Shown: positions 32,735 through 45,182, numbered from the stretch's first letter. The stretch: DNA of 64,000 nt from Anastrepha obliqua (GCF_027943255.1 NC_072897.1:57808406-57872405), one strand, 5' to 3'. The notes: generated from the sequence alone by a model not told the origin. Numbers and translations: made by a program.

Positions 32735-35250
32735 GCAAACATGCACAGAAGCAAAAGCGAAGAAGCGCCCCTATCACAACGGATAGCAGAAAGGAACACA
32801 GTCGTTTTTAGAATGAGTGAGCAATACAAACAAAAAAATACCGCCAACTGGTTAGAAGACCCACCGGTACTGCGACACTGTGGCTCCCACTAGGTGTAAA
32901 CACAACAGAAAACGGGAGCGGAAATTGCTTGGTGTGGGCGCACATCCAACAAATCACATTAATAAGCTGCTATCTAACGTCCAACGATAACATCGAAGAA
33001 CTCCTAAACAAACTAGATGACATTTAGGATAAGGCTCGCGAAATCGGGGGATCGGTAATAGTTACCGCGGATTTCAACGCCAAAGTCATAGAGTGGGGTA
33101 TACTAACTACGAACTCAAGAGGCAGGAGGGTTCTGGATATAGCGGCCAGGCTCGGATTGACGATCACGAACACAGGAGGAGTAACCACATTTAGAAGACC
33201 CGGTTGCGAAGAAACAACACCAGATATCACGCTCGTATCTGACATGGAAGGTCCTCGATGACTTCACAGGCACCGACCACCAATAGATTTCGTTCAGAAT
33301 AGAACATAAAGGAGCACCCGGGGAAAATATAAGGAAAAGTGGTGTCTGGAAGTGGCATGTATCAAACCTTAACCGGGAAGTCCTAATAGCCACCGTTGAT
33401 ACAGATTCCCACGGGGACACAACCCTTAAAAACGCCATACAAGTGTTGAGAGCTAAAATGCGCCTTATTAAACAAGGCGAAAAAACATAAAAGCTCTGTT
33501 CATTGGTGGACAGAGGAAATAGCTGAACTGAGACGTGACTGTTTTCGCCTCAGACGGAAATACACCAGAGCCAGACGAACCGGGCAAGTCACTGTGGGCG
33601 CAAAAGCATACAAGAGTGAAAAAAGCAGCTAAAGTCCACCATTACAAATAGCAAGAATAAAAAATGGGAGGAACTTCCGGGCGACCGGAATAGAGAGTTG
33701 GTTACAAGATTGTGGGGAAAAATTGGTAGCCAGGATACCTACACCGGAACTAAGCTCGAGCCTGATTGACTACATCGTAAAAGAACTCTTTCCAAGTCAC
33801 GAATCCGGAGAAGATATTGAGAGCCAAATAAACGGTACAGAAGAGCCTCCAATATTAACCAGTGAGGATCTCCACTCAGATGCTAGCAAGCTGAAAAACA
33901 ACAAGGCACCAGGACCAAATGGAGTACGCCCAGAAGTCCTCAAGGTGATCGCAAAAATGCGACCACAAGTCTTGTTAGACATGTAGAATGCTTGTCTAAG
34001 AGAGGGAACTTTCCGAGAAATCTGGAAAAAGCAGCAGCTCGTGCTAATAAGCAAGGAGAAAGGCAACCCAAACCTCCCATCAGCATACCTGCTATTGTCC
34101 AGCTCGACACATCAGGCAAGGTCCTTGAAATATTTATCAAGCTTCGACTTGTCACAGCCACAGATAAGGCCGGAAGACTACCAGAAATACGGCTTTAGAC
34201 GCGAAAAGTCTACAATGAGGGCAATCGAAATTGTCATAAATAGCGTAGGACCAGCTCAACAGGGCAGTATACAATCCAGAAGCTTAGTCCTCCTTGCCAC
34301 CTTACACGTAAGGAGCACTTTCAATAGCGTAAGATGGGCCGACATATTGGCCACCTGAGAGCTAAGATTCAAAATTCCGACATACCTACAGTGTATAATG
34401 AGAAATTACTTACGAGACCGCAAACTCGTCTATCAAGCCCCAGAGGGTTCTCGTTGTATGGACGTCACATCCGGCCACGACTTGTGGAACATTAGTTATG
34501 ACGAGATATTCAATATAGAAATGCTCGATGGCACACTTCTAATCGGATACACAGACGATATCGCAGCAGTCGTCACAGCACGAAACTTTGAAGAAGCTAA
34601 TAGAAGACTTAACCAAGTTAAGATACGGATACAAACGCTAGATGAAGAACGCGGACTCGAAATAGCTATAGCGAAAACGGAGCTAATACTTCTAACCAAG
34701 AAACGGGAAATAATGATGGCTACCACGCTCTCCGTTCTCCGGCAAATGCGCTAAAGGTAAATCACCGATGCAAGATCTTAACATCGGTATACCGAATGGT
34801 AGCCCTAAGAGTTGTGTCCGCCTACCGCACAGTATTAGGGTAAGCTGTTGAAATAATAAACGGCTCAATATCGATAGACTTACTAGGTTTTGAAAGGAAA
34901 AAGTTCTGAACTCTAAAGAAAGAGGGAGTGGGAGAAAGAGTTAGCAAACATGCAGCGCGCGAAATAAGGGATGAGACGGTAAAGCTATGGCAAGATCTCA
35001 GGATTAATGAAAATTTCGGCAGGTGGACGGCTGGACTAATAAAATACGTCGCCACATGGAACCGCAGAAACTTTCGGGGCACGGGTATTTCCAGAAATAC
35101 CTGTTCAAAATAGGAAAATGCGAAGACTCCACATGCATATACGGGGATGCCGCTAAAGATGATGCTGAATAAACAATGCATGCTTTGGGAATAAGAACGT
35201 CGAACGCTGAAGAATGCAGTCGGTGACATAACCACTGAAAATATAATCGA
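32735..35250 (+). pseudogene. R1-like LINE ORF2: endonuclease and RT (first part)
   Basis: The endonuclease starts near 32735 with LQANMHRSKSEEAPLSQRIA, and its middle shows DFNAKVIEWG near 33070 and VTTFRRPG near 33185. The RT begins in the frame at 33723-33986 (KLKNNKAPGPNGVRPEVLK), continues over shifts through RQQLVLISKEKGNPNLPSAY-like sequence near 34030, DTSGKVLE near 34107, YQKYGFRREKSTMRAIEIV at 34180 and YTDD at about 34550, then SKTELI-like thumb motifs. The C-terminal part has WQDLRINENFGRWTAGLIKY near 34990. There is no RNase H, as expected of R1. The reading is cut at 35250 by a Helitron and continues at 39373. Confidence 0.8.
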
Positions 35251-38200
35251 CTAGCGACCCGCCCCGGCTTCGCACGGGTGCACAGCCGATACTAAATATA
35301 TCTCTATTAGAACTAACTAAAGGACCCGCAAAGCGCTAACTAAGTCTTGCTCCCGGCAAAAGTGTTCACTTCTGCCAGCAGTCCCGCAGTGCAACCTGTT
35401 GTTTTAGGATACATAACTAAATTATTGTAGAGCTTCTCTATAAACAACATTTGACGTTAAATTATTTTCAGCTAACAAAATATACTGATGGTCGGGAGCC
35501 CCGACCCGTGATAGGGCAACGTAAAGTTGCCCATCCGTAAAGCATTCCTTTCGTAAATCAATTCCTACTAATTTGAATGTTTGGCCTTGTGATTTGTTTA
35601 TCGTTAGTGCGAAAGAAATTTTTACTGGAAATTGGAGCCTTTTGAAAGGTATTGGCAAATCAGTAGGGATGATGGGTATTCTTGGTATATGAGCTAATTC
35701 ACCACCTGCAGGGCCGGTGATAATCTTCGCTACTATTAAATTATCTTTTAGCTCCTTGATAAGAAGTCTCGTACCATTGCACATGTTGGGGGGGCTCAAA
35801 TTTCTGAGAAGCATTATCGGCGTGCCAACTTTTAACGATAGTTCATGAGTTCATAGTGGTAGCCCAGCGGGGTTCAGGGAATTTAAAAATTCCTGGGGGT
35901 AGTGCACTGCGTCCTCGATGTTAGTGACGGTGTCTATGGATTTATAGCACTTAACTTCCCCCGGTACTTTCTGCATAATTAAATTGTTTATTTCGTTGAC
36001 TGTTTCATTCCTGGGAGAAACTATTGCTCTACCACACAGCCAACGAAAATCATTTTGATCTAAGTTTTCGATGTCAGGATATATAGCATCTATCAGACTA
36101 TCTAAATTATGGACTATTTGGCCTAGAGACTCATCCGCATAATCGGTGCCCAAATTTAAAGATGGAAAAATTCCTTCTCCAAGTTTCAGCAGCTGTTGTG
36201 GAAAGTTGCTATGCATATTTCCATGTAGATGAGCTCTCATATTGGTGCGCAAATTCAAATGTTGTACAGATGTCCAAAGGTGAGATGATTTTAAACATGC
36301 CTTCATAATATCTGCTCGCGTACCTCTGTTGACGACTGGAAGCGTTTGTCGGAAATCTCCAGCAAATACAAAAGTGATACCACCCATGACATCAGCAGAG
36401 CTTCGGAGGTCTCTTAAAGTACGGTCCACGGCCTCCACATGAGCTCTATGACTCATGGTGCATTCATCTCATATTACCAACGACGCGTCTTGCAGCAACT
36501 TACCAAGAGGCCCATTTTTCCGAATAGAGCATGTACACCGTTGATCTAAAGATACGGATAGCGGATAAACGTAGAGTGAGCAGTTTTTCCTTCGTTCAAG
36601 AGAGTTGCAGCAATTCCTGACGAAGCAACTGCAATCGCTATCTTAGCAAGTATCAAATTTGCGAGAAAAGTCTTTCCAGTGCACCCTGGTGCGTTAAAAA
36701 AAATAATCTCCCCATGTTATTGTTCACGCTGTCCACAATAGTCTGATAAGCATGTCTTTGATCCGGTACTAATTTGGGCACATTGTCATTAACAAACGCT
36801 GTTAGATCATTTCTGTTATACTGTTGTACCATGGTGTCAATAGTATTATTCTGGGTACGAACGGGAGAAGGTAATCCAAAATCACTTAAATATTTGTCTT
36901 TTAATTCTATAAGTTTGTTTTCAATTTCAATTAATCCTTCATTATAAATGACTTCAGTGAAGGGTAAAGTGTTATCCTGATTCTGTTGTCTGATCCGATG
37001 TCTAATATCTTCACAGAACTGATCTTTGAAAGTATCCCATAACTTCAATGGTTCCGATGGTTGACAAAATAAAAGTATGACTACAAACAACTCCCTTAGT
37101 TTTTTTGGACACTGTGACAACGAAGCTTCGCTTAAAGTGTTTCCCCAATGGTCATCGTTTTCAAGTAAACCTCGGTCACGGCATGCTGCTTGATACGTCT
37201 CTTTGACAATACCGTTTAAAGTTTTAAGGTATGCAAATGGGGTCGGACCGCGTACGTGGTGCAGTAGAATCCTAAGATAAAAACACTTTGATTGGGATGG
37301 ATGTATCCCGTAGACTCTACCTAAAGCGGCATCTTTTTTTATCCCCGGATGTCCAACTACATCTTCACCACGCCTCCTTCTAGTGAATTTATTATTTGCC
37401 CATGTATAGTATTGCGGGACTTCATGATACAGAAGAGTTTTCGCAAATTCATCTTCATTACAGAGAGAAAAAAATGCCAGTAATGTGGTATTGCGTGGGT
37501 TTTGGACAATTTGATGAGCTGTCCCTGGTGTAAAATACACCCTTTGACCGTTCTCTAGATTAACGGCCAAATGCACTACAGCAGGATGCCGCTCGTGAAT
37601 AGGAAATTCAAATAAGCGCCAGACAGCTTCAGATGTGCTTATGTACCTTCCATTTAAATAGTTTTCGACCTCATCGTGTGGGTTTCTAAGGCTAAAAGTT
37701 GCCTGATCTGAACCTTTATTTATATATTCACATATATATTTAATGGCTTGGACAGAGTGGCAATACTCCTCGTTTGTATGAGCATTAAAAGTCTTACATA
37801 GTAGCGGGGAGTATGGAACAATCCACCTATTATCTTTCGTCACCATGTTGCCTCTGAGTTGTAACGTAGTGCTTCGACCGCCATTTTCTGTATCGCGCCT
37901 ACGATAAACTGGATACCCATCCTCTCCGGTCTGGGTGTCGTTAATGAAACGGCGAGGGTATTTTTTTGTGCAGACACCGTTCTTCATGCATGGTGTAGCT
38001 AAATTATGTTCTCCGCAGGGTCCATGTATCATATTTTTAGTTATAATGTCGTGTAGTACCGGATCAATTTGTTGATCGGGTAGCTCCGCAACTATGACAC
38101 TGTCGATCTCATCTGGTTGTATTTTAGTTTCTAGCCAGAACAGCAAATGACAATGAGGTAAACCGCGCTTCTGCCACTCTACACTTGCCATATAACATTT

Positions 38201-39372
38201 TACTTTACCGAATATCTGTTCTTTGACAAATTATTTGATGAATTTCTTCATTTTTAAATGAAACACACGTGAAATTATGTCATGACGGTCGAAAGACCGT
38301 TGTCCTGGTAGCAGCTCTGCTTTAATTTCAGGCCATTCGGGGTTGCATGTAAAAGTGACAAATAAGTCAGGTCTACCATAATTTCGGACGTACGTCATCG
38401 CGTCCTGCGTTTTCTCGTGCATGAAACGCGGAGAACCCGTAAATGATGATGGCAATATGACATGTTGACCGATATTTGATGGGTCAACATTTGCGTCATG
38501 ATTTAAGGCATCTCTGAGATGGATGTAGTCATCAGCCCTCAGTCTTTGTTGATTCCGCGAAATATAATTTAATCTTTCCGATATCATTTTCGCCATCATG
38601 TCAACACAATATTGACTAAATAAGTCTCTGTAATAATGTAACGGATTAAAAGAGTTAGTTCTAAACATTAATCTAAATGCATAAAATTGTATACACGAAA
38701 CAGTTTTATTACGCGCAGAACCCTGCTGAGGAATAGTCAAATAATAACCGTCTTCACCTGTCACAAACATTACAGGATACTGTAGTGGATCATAGAACCG
38801 ATGTAGCTCAGAAACTCTTTTGAGCTGTCCGTCTCTACCGTGTAAGACTATATCCCTGGGACCTTTGTCTTCATCGACCAAGAGAACGGCTACCTCGTTA
38901 ACAGTAGGAGCATTGTATCTGCCTCTGTGTGCTGTCTGTGGGGTGCGATCAGAATGAATAATTAGCTTTAAATTATGTGATGAGTTAAGTTCTAAGTTTT
39001 GTTTAAAACTTCGTATATACACGTTATGATTATTCAAAGTGGTCTGTAATTCGCGAATTAAATCCATTTTTAAGGTTGGTGCGATGCTTGATCGCAATGA
39101 TAACTGGTCTGCATCCGAAATAAAATATATTTGCAGGAACTATGGGTTTTGGCCTGATGTTGGTAAAAGGCTACCAATGAGATGATACACCTGTCCTTCA
39201 ATTTTAAAAGTGGGCATAAAATTTCCTTCCTATTTATGTTACTCGTGGATAATGTAGCTTTCGAATAGTGAAAGAATTTTTAAAATCGGTCCAGTAGTTT
39301 TTGAGCCTATTCATTACAACCAAACAAACAAAGAAACAAACAAAGTTTTCCACTTTATAATATTAGTGTAGA
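35251..39372 (-). mobile_element. Helitron with Rep-helicase, inserted in R1-like LINE
   Basis: On the minus strand the element starts TCTACACTAATATTATAAAG at 39372 and ends GGGGCGGGTCGCTAG at 35251, followed by T. A GC-rich palindrome (GCCGGGGC) precedes the end. Removing it joins ATAATCGA to CAATATG and restores the LINE reading IIDNMLSSGETW, so both borders are exact. The target is G/T on the Helitron strand instead of the usual A/T. Its first about 130 bases match the non-autonomous copies at 1-604 and 49615-51191, so this is the likely coding relative of those. Confidence 0.93.
35422..39217 (-). pseudogene. Helitron Rep-helicase gene, slightly broken
   Basis: The frame opens at 39217 with MPTFKIEGQVYHLIGSLLPT, has a stop near 39143, and runs (39097-38231, then 38191-36653) through SPRFMHEKTQDAMTYV and the Rep domain. 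The HUH nuclease motif is in RGLPHCHLLFW and the Tyr motif in YICEYINKGSDQATF. The helicase part has a disrupted Walker A near 36690, a stop in the DEXX motif (next to DECTMSH, near 36475), FAGDFRQTLPVVN (36340), then GTRLLIKELKDN and INKSQGQTFKLVGIDL and QLYVALSRVG. So Rep nuclease nicks and Pif1-type helicase unwinds during rolling-circle transposition. The N-terminal cysteine region is deleted. About two stops and three shifts separate it from function. Confidence 0.9.
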
Positions 39373-39480
39373 CAATATGTTAAGTAGCGGGGAAACGTGG
39401 CGGATCATCAGTGTTTTCGCAGAAAGAATTCTCCGGATAAAAAAGTGGGACCTAGACGCAGGGAAATAGGCATAGACCTT
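39373..39480 (+). pseudogene. R1-like LINE ORF2, continuation after the Helitron
   Basis: From 39373 the plus strand reads NMLSSGETWRIISVFAERIL then KKWDLDA, the C-terminus of an R1 ORF2, in frame with the sequence that stops at 35250. It ends in stops near 39455. Confidence 0.8.
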
Positions 39481-39639
39481 TGTAATGAGGAAAATGGAAC
39501 GCCACTCTGAAGTAATGCCAAAGCGGTTCCAAAGTGGGCGACGGTTCCATACGAGGGAGAGTTTTTTAGCCTCCGGATATACCATTGCTGCGATGGCAAC
39601 TTTAATGATGCGTTCGGTATTTTCAACCCACTCATCCGC

Positions 39640-40025
39640 AACTGCTAAGTATTTTGTGACAAGCCCGAATAGAAAAATGTCGGCCTTTCTTCTAAAACTT
39701 GGAAGAAAAGACGTTCGGTTGATGGTCAGTTTTATTACAGGACACAATCCGCGGGGTCGACATATAACCATTATTGGAATCATTGAGGACCTGATTTGCC
39801 TGTCTTGCTTAGGGGAGGCGGATAGCACTGAGTATTTGTTCTGTGTGTGTCCCGCATTTGCTAGAACGAGTGAAATTGCTTCTCCCAAACTGGGGGATAT
39901 TTTCAGATTCACCAAAGAATCTGGAAAATGGTCGCAGATCTAACTACTCTATGCTATCTTATCTTTTGCCATATGTTACTCCTTTCCTCCTTGACTATCT
40001 ATCCTTTCACTTTCCAGAGCTGTAA
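39640..40025 (+). pseudogene. LINE ORF2 C-terminal cysteine domain
   Basis: The plus frame shows LLKLGRKDVRLMVSFITGHN, GRHITIIGI, then CLSCLGEADSTEYLFCVCPA, the zinc-binding end that follows RNase H in several LINE groups. It does not belong to R1. It may be the tail of the element at 30190-31960, which would then have been split by the R1-like LINE; the junction on the left side is not clean enough to prove this. Confidence 0.55.
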
Positions 40026-40029
40026 AGAA

Positions 40030-40839
40030 AATGGGCTATAAGAGTGTTTTAGGAGTTACCAAATCTCACGGTGCTGCTTGGCTTGACTTTTCAAATATCA
40101 ATTTCATATAAAATTACTACTTACAAATTTTCTTGCTTTATAAAATTAATTACTGAGGATGTAAGCAATTAAAATTTACATACAAAATAAATCATTAATC
40201 GTAAATTTTATTAAATAATAACAATCAGTAAAGACGAAAATTCTGATTTAAATATAAGTTTCAAAATAAAATAAAATAAATTTTAATTTAACAAATACAC
40301 TGCGTTACAAAAACGAACTTTTTTTCTGTCCTATGAACCAAATATACTTTTCCGGAAAGGGGAGAAAAAATAAAAATACACGCGTATCGGCGATTTTCAT
40401 ACACACGTCAGAATTTTTTTTTTTATGTATAAAATATAGAGCTCGTAGTCCGCCTGTGTGAAAAACTTTGGATCAATTTTTAACCCTTTTTCTGTGATCC
40501 AATCGCGCTGAATTTCTGCAGGCAGACTTGTGGAAATGTTTTTATTATGTAAAATTAAAAAATTTATCAATTCTCAGATTTTTTTGAATCTTTTTTTTCT
40601 AAAAAAAAAAATTTTTTCTAAATTTTCGGCATAACTTGAAGGGACTCCAAATTTTTAAACAACTTATTAACCTTTAATTTATTGTTTCATACAACACACT
40701 CTGTGCCGTTTGTGTGTTTGTTACAGTTCCGGAAGTTCCGATCATCTGACAAGTGCGCTACTAGGAGACATATACTTTGACAATTGTTTTAAGTTCTGTT
40801 GCGCGAAAACATCTTTCTGTATATTTTATCTTACGAAAA
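40030..40839. other. Non-coding stretch ahead of the 40840 gene
   Basis: AT-rich. CACTGCGTTACAAAAACGAA at 40310 has the look of an element end and may be the outer border of the unit that carries the gene at 40840. No second end was found. Confidence 0.3.
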
Positions 40840-42011
40840 ATGCAGTGCCCGACTCGAAATAACTTTTGTTACGTTTGTGGCTTATTCGCACCAAGTAAAA
40901 ATGTAAAAAAATATTACGAAAACAGTGCTTAATTCGTTTCAGAAAATATTCAAGACTGCTTATGTTCCTTACTTGTGGTATACTCCGGAAGTCGTATGCG
41001 ACTATTGCTATATAAATTTAAACAAATTTACTGATGGAAGGTCAACAATAAAGTACTCTGTACCAACAATTTGGCTACCACGTACGGAGCACTGCAGTGA
41101 ACTGTGCTACTTTTGCGTAACTTTTACTCAAACTAAAGGGTACCAATACTTTCGCCGCAATAAAATTCGCTACGCTAATGTAGAATCGGTTATTCCAGCG
41201 GTTCTGTACTCCCCAGAAGAACGTATAGCAGCTTCTATGGAGATTTTTGATGATGTTCCCGAATTAAGGGATGGAGAACCAACAGTAGCACCAACAATGC
41301 TATCAACATTTCTTGCATCGAATGCGAGATGCGGGGAACCAGAAGTACCGGAATTTGTACCAACACCCAGTGAACTTGGGACTGCAGTGCCGCATTTATT
41401 AACGCAAGCCGACTTCAATGACCTTGTACGAGAAGGAAATTTGTCAAAGAGAACAGCCGAACTCTTTGCATCACGCTTTAAGCAGTGGAATATAGTGGCG
41501 GCTAATTTTAAAATAACAGCCGCTCGTGATCGACGTAGCAGTATTCCATATGACGAATTTTTTAAATTGCACGAAGGTCGGGAAAATCTACCATTAGTGC
41601 AGCCATCTCAAATCATTTTGCCATCACTACACATTAAGCTCGGTGTCGTATCAAATTTTGTGAAAAAACTGGATCGTGAGGGCGAGGCGATTGCAAGTTT
41701 GCGCAATATTTTTCCGAAACTGAGCGGCGCAAAGATTCATGCAGGTATTTTTTTTTTACGAATGCTTTTAGTAACTTTATTTTTTTAATGATGTGTCTAA
41801 TTTAAGGTGTTTTCAGTGGTCCGCAGATAAAAAAATAGTTGCAAGTTATGAATTTTCATCAAAATTGAATGCTATCGAACAACGTGCATGGAAATGCACA
41901 AATGCCGTTATTGAGCATTTTCTTGGCAACAAACGAGCTTTCGATCCTCTTTATTCAATAGACAATTCAAGTGATTTTACCTTCGTGAGTTGTAAATCAA
42001 GACAAAGGTGA
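40840..42011 (+). CDS. Unnamed multicopy arthropod protein, three exons
   Basis: Exon 1 (40840-40902) gives MQCPTRNNFCYVCGLFAPSK; a very short 40-bp intron (40903-40942, GTAAAA..TTTCAG) keeps the frame. Exon 2 (40943-41744) has CDYCY and later CYFC, forming with the first pair a zinc-binding set, a long variable middle, and LPSLHIKLGVVSNFVKKLDR. A 62-bp intron (41745-41806) is removed to give AGVFSGPQIKKIVASYEF, and exon 3 runs to RAWKCTNAVIEHFLGNKRAF and a stop at 42011. LP.LHIKLG and AG.F.GPQI are hallmarks of a family I know only as uncharacterised repeated genes in arthropods and cnidarians, probably transposon-derived. The usual C-terminal part with conserved H and D is absent, so this copy is short. 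The first intron is below the usual fly minimum and could instead be a frameshift. Confidence 0.6.
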
Positions 42012-42079
42012 ATATTAAATATAGAATAGAGATAACAATACAAAGTCTTAACAATTGTAATGACAACTTAATTATTACT

Positions 42080-44325
42080 ATAATACTAAAAATAGTAAAA
42101 GCTAGCTAATGGTTTTGTCATCACATCCGCAAGTATCTCATGCGCCGATATGTGTGCCAATGTGAATAACCCTGTACTGACGAATTCTCCAACAAAGTGG
42201 TCCTTTATGTGTCGATGTGTTTGCCCCTCAAATGATAAACTGGATCACTCGCCAACCATTGCATTCCTCTATTATCTATAAATGTACATTGTAATATCAG
42301 ATAACTTTTTAGTCCTAAGCTCGAGTAAGAGACTGCGTAGATAAACTGCCTCTTTAGCTGGTTCTGCCAAACTAACGTATTCGGCCTCTGTTGACGAATG
42401 TGCGACGGTACATTGTTTTTGTGACTTCCAGGTAATGGCTGCATTGCCGAGCAAATATAAGATCGACGATCGTTTATGCAGCCACCGCAGTCAGCATCAG
42501 TCTGACCTACAAGCGGAAACGCGGTCCTTTGACACACCAAACCTTTATTAGCCGTGCCAGCAAAATACCATTAGACACTTTCGACGGATCATTTAAGAAC
42601 TGCTCTAATCTTGCTTCTGGTGCAAACTTTCACAGTAAATGATACCTATTTTGAGTTTGCACAATAGCGAAATAATTTTCGCGATCGTTCTCTCTTTCCA
42701 GTTCGCAGTAATTTTGCCGCTCCCGGTGCTCTTTTCATTTCTTTTACATCTTCCTGTACAACAACAACATGTTCACTGCTCGCTACTCTCTGGTTATTTG
42801 GATGACGTGCGAACTCTATGCTTTTGAAATTGGTAATTTTATTATCTTCGAGAACTATTCGCGATAGGAGCTCATTAATAGCGCGAGTTGGGGGAGAAGA
42901 AACCGGGTGTTCTTCATTTATAAGTCAGACGTCACGCGCACATATAATTTAACCCTCTTTTGACAACACACTCTATAACCACAAACACGCCTTCAAAAGA
43001 CCTGGGAGCAAGTTTACTTTTAGTAGCTACTTTACCTAGTACCACTCCCTTAGATCCAAATGTCCTTAAGTAATTCATATTGGGTTTTAAATTGCTTAAA
43101 CATTTATAAGGCGTCTTGCCTTGTAAGTGTCTCGATTGACATTTGTTCCTTATAATGATAAGCAGTCGCCTCAGCTTCCGACCAAAAATTTCGATGAATA
43201 CCGGATTGCAGCAAAACACATTTAGTCATGTCGATCTTTATCCTGTTCATCGTGTCTGCAATACCATTTTGCTCAGGTGTACGAGGAATGCTCAATCGCC
43301 ATGCAATACAAATCAGAAAGATACTTATCAAAATCATTATTTACATACTTTCGCTCATTATCGGACTGCAAACACTACATCTTTAACCCTCTTTGCCTTT
43401 AAATAAATTGGTGGTATATCTTAGAAGTCTCAAAGACACCAGAGTTCTCCCGTAATAAATATATTTCGCATATTTGACAATTGGTGAACGTCACCAAAAT
43501 CTGATGAAGTAACTACATCATCATGCATCAACCTTGATAAATCCATCGCGTGTAGATGGCCCAAACAACAGTGGCATTTCGGAGCCCTTCGTTTGGGCAG
43601 CAGCGCACTCGCTGTTTTCACGGACAAAGAATAAATCGCCCTGCGACCTGCAATCAAAGTTTTAGCGCCACTTGCATTATAAACATAAGCACCTTCTTTG
43701 AAAAACATCATTCTGTGCCCTCAATCGATAATTATTGCCATCAAAATTAAATTTATACGTAACTCGGGCACAAACAACGTTTCTGAAACTTAATATGCCG
43801 ATGACCACATTCACTTGATATTGACAACTGCACCAAGCTTTTACCTTTCACATCTGCACAAGCCTAACTTGCCAAATTGAGCTTCGCTTTTGACGTAGGC
43901 ATTTTCGATCATCTTAAACTTATACGAAACATTCATTCCTCTTTTAGTTTTAGATTTTTACGACCATTACACGTGGCTTTGCAGTCATTGGTATTACTGT
44001 GCTGCTCGATGATTGCTTCGTTGTCTTCAATTATTTTTTCTTTAAGCACTTCACCGGTTGGAAGTGAAGCGAAAAACTTGAAGACACATCTGAAATTCTC
44101 ATAAGTAGACAGCAAGTTGTATAGCAGCATAAGCGACGATCTCCATTGATCTGAACGCTCATACTCTCCAATTTGTCTACGGCACCGAACAATCCCGCAA
44201 TATACTCTTTCACGTCTTTGCCTTCACTCAACTTCCTTTGGTTGTTTGGTTAAAGTGGTGATTTATCTACAATCCTACTAGCGTTTCCGCGCCATTTTGT
44301 TGTCACATCCTTGCTACCAACTCTT
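42080..44325 (-). pseudogene. Ty1/copia-type retrotransposon relic
   Basis: The minus strand holds scattered parts in copia order. Gag-like sequence lies at 44231-43933 (EGKDVKEYIAGLFGAVDKLE, a GAG polyprotein block). The GAG-pre-integrase zinc region is at 43711-43430 (CHCCLGHLHAMDLSRLM). Integrase pieces are at 43337-42932 (WRLSIPRTPEQNGIAD, FWSEAEATA, KLAPRSFEGVFV). RNase H is at 42460-42205 (ITWKSQKQC, HSSTEAEYVSLAEPA, then KHID in another frame), and a VMTKPLA block near 42110 ends pol. The first integrase Asp region and nearly all of the RT (between 42540 and 42930) are deleted. No 3' LTR is visible; a 5' LTR may lie at about 45597-45760. Confidence 0.75.
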
Positions 44326-44340
44326 TTAACACGTTGGCTG

Positions 44341-44480
44341 CCACGTCGCACGTTTCATGCGACATCTAAATGTTACCCTGAGGCCACGTCGCACATTTGC
44401 GTGCGACACCTAAATGTTACCCTGAGGCCACGTCGCACAATTTCATGCGACACGTAAATGTTACCCTGAGGCCACGTCAC
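44341..44480. repeat. Subterminal GTCGCAC palindrome array
   Basis: CCACGTCGCAC starts units at 44341, 44384, 44428 and 44472 (43-44 bp apart), each with an inverted GTGCGAC or ATGCGAC a few bases later. Matching GTCGCAC...GTGCGAC pairs occur near the other end at 45331-45352 and 45390-45412. They probably serve as transposase-binding sites. Confidence 0.85.
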
Positions 44481-44816
44481 ACATTTTTGTACATTTTAAT
44501 ATGGAATTTTACATAGAATTTGGATTCTCTGGCCTTTGGTGAACATTTTGGTGTATTTCCCATGGCCGTTGTGTATTCTTAATCGTATTTTTTTGGATAA
44601 TAAAAAAGTTGTAAATTAAAATTTGTCTTTTTATTAATTCTTTTAAAAATTAATTCATTTATGTACAAAACAAATATAAAAATATATATATATGTAAATT
44701 CAAATGGAAATCAGTAGAAAAACAATAAACTTAAAATTAAAAATTCAATTTTTTAATGGAGATCAGTGCAAAAATTAATTTTTCTGGTGTATTTCTGGAA
44801 TATTTAGGAAAACATT

Positions 44817-45182
44817 CTACACATAGTTACGGTTTATTGGGCAGTAGGTGGTGGTCCTTTTCAAGATTTTTCTGGCTGTTACTCTATCAGCAGATTTTTT
44901 TGACATGGCATAACACCATACACAAGCACGCCTTATTGTTTTTCCGTTGTCGTTCTTTCTTTTTTCTATAAAATGTTTTCCTTTTGTTATGGGTTCTGGA
45001 GACATGAAGTCCAACAAAGCATTTGAAATCTCCGGCCGGAACTTGGTCATTGAAATTTGTTTGTTTGTTGCCTTTTTATACATTATAAAGGTATTTACGA
45101 CAGACATTCCTAGTAACAGTTCAAAAGCCACTTTGCGGTACCACTTAACACCTCTTCTGAGAGTGGTGGCGTAGGCGGTCAT
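44817..45182 (-). pseudogene. piggyBac transposase C-terminal fragment
   Basis: The piece has RRGVKWYRKVAFELLLGMSV, VNTFIMYKKA and a start of the cysteine-rich end (CVWCYAMSKKSADRV, then TTYC), all typical of the C-terminal third of piggyBac transposases, where the cysteine-rich domain binds element ends. A stop in the middle of the cysteine domain truncates it. The three catalytic Asp residues are not in this part, so it has no activity. Confidence 0.8.

Noticed and set aside
39355..39915. 186-codon minus frame
   Set aside because: Shadow of the LINE C-terminal coding sequence on the plus strand; it also crosses a Helitron border.
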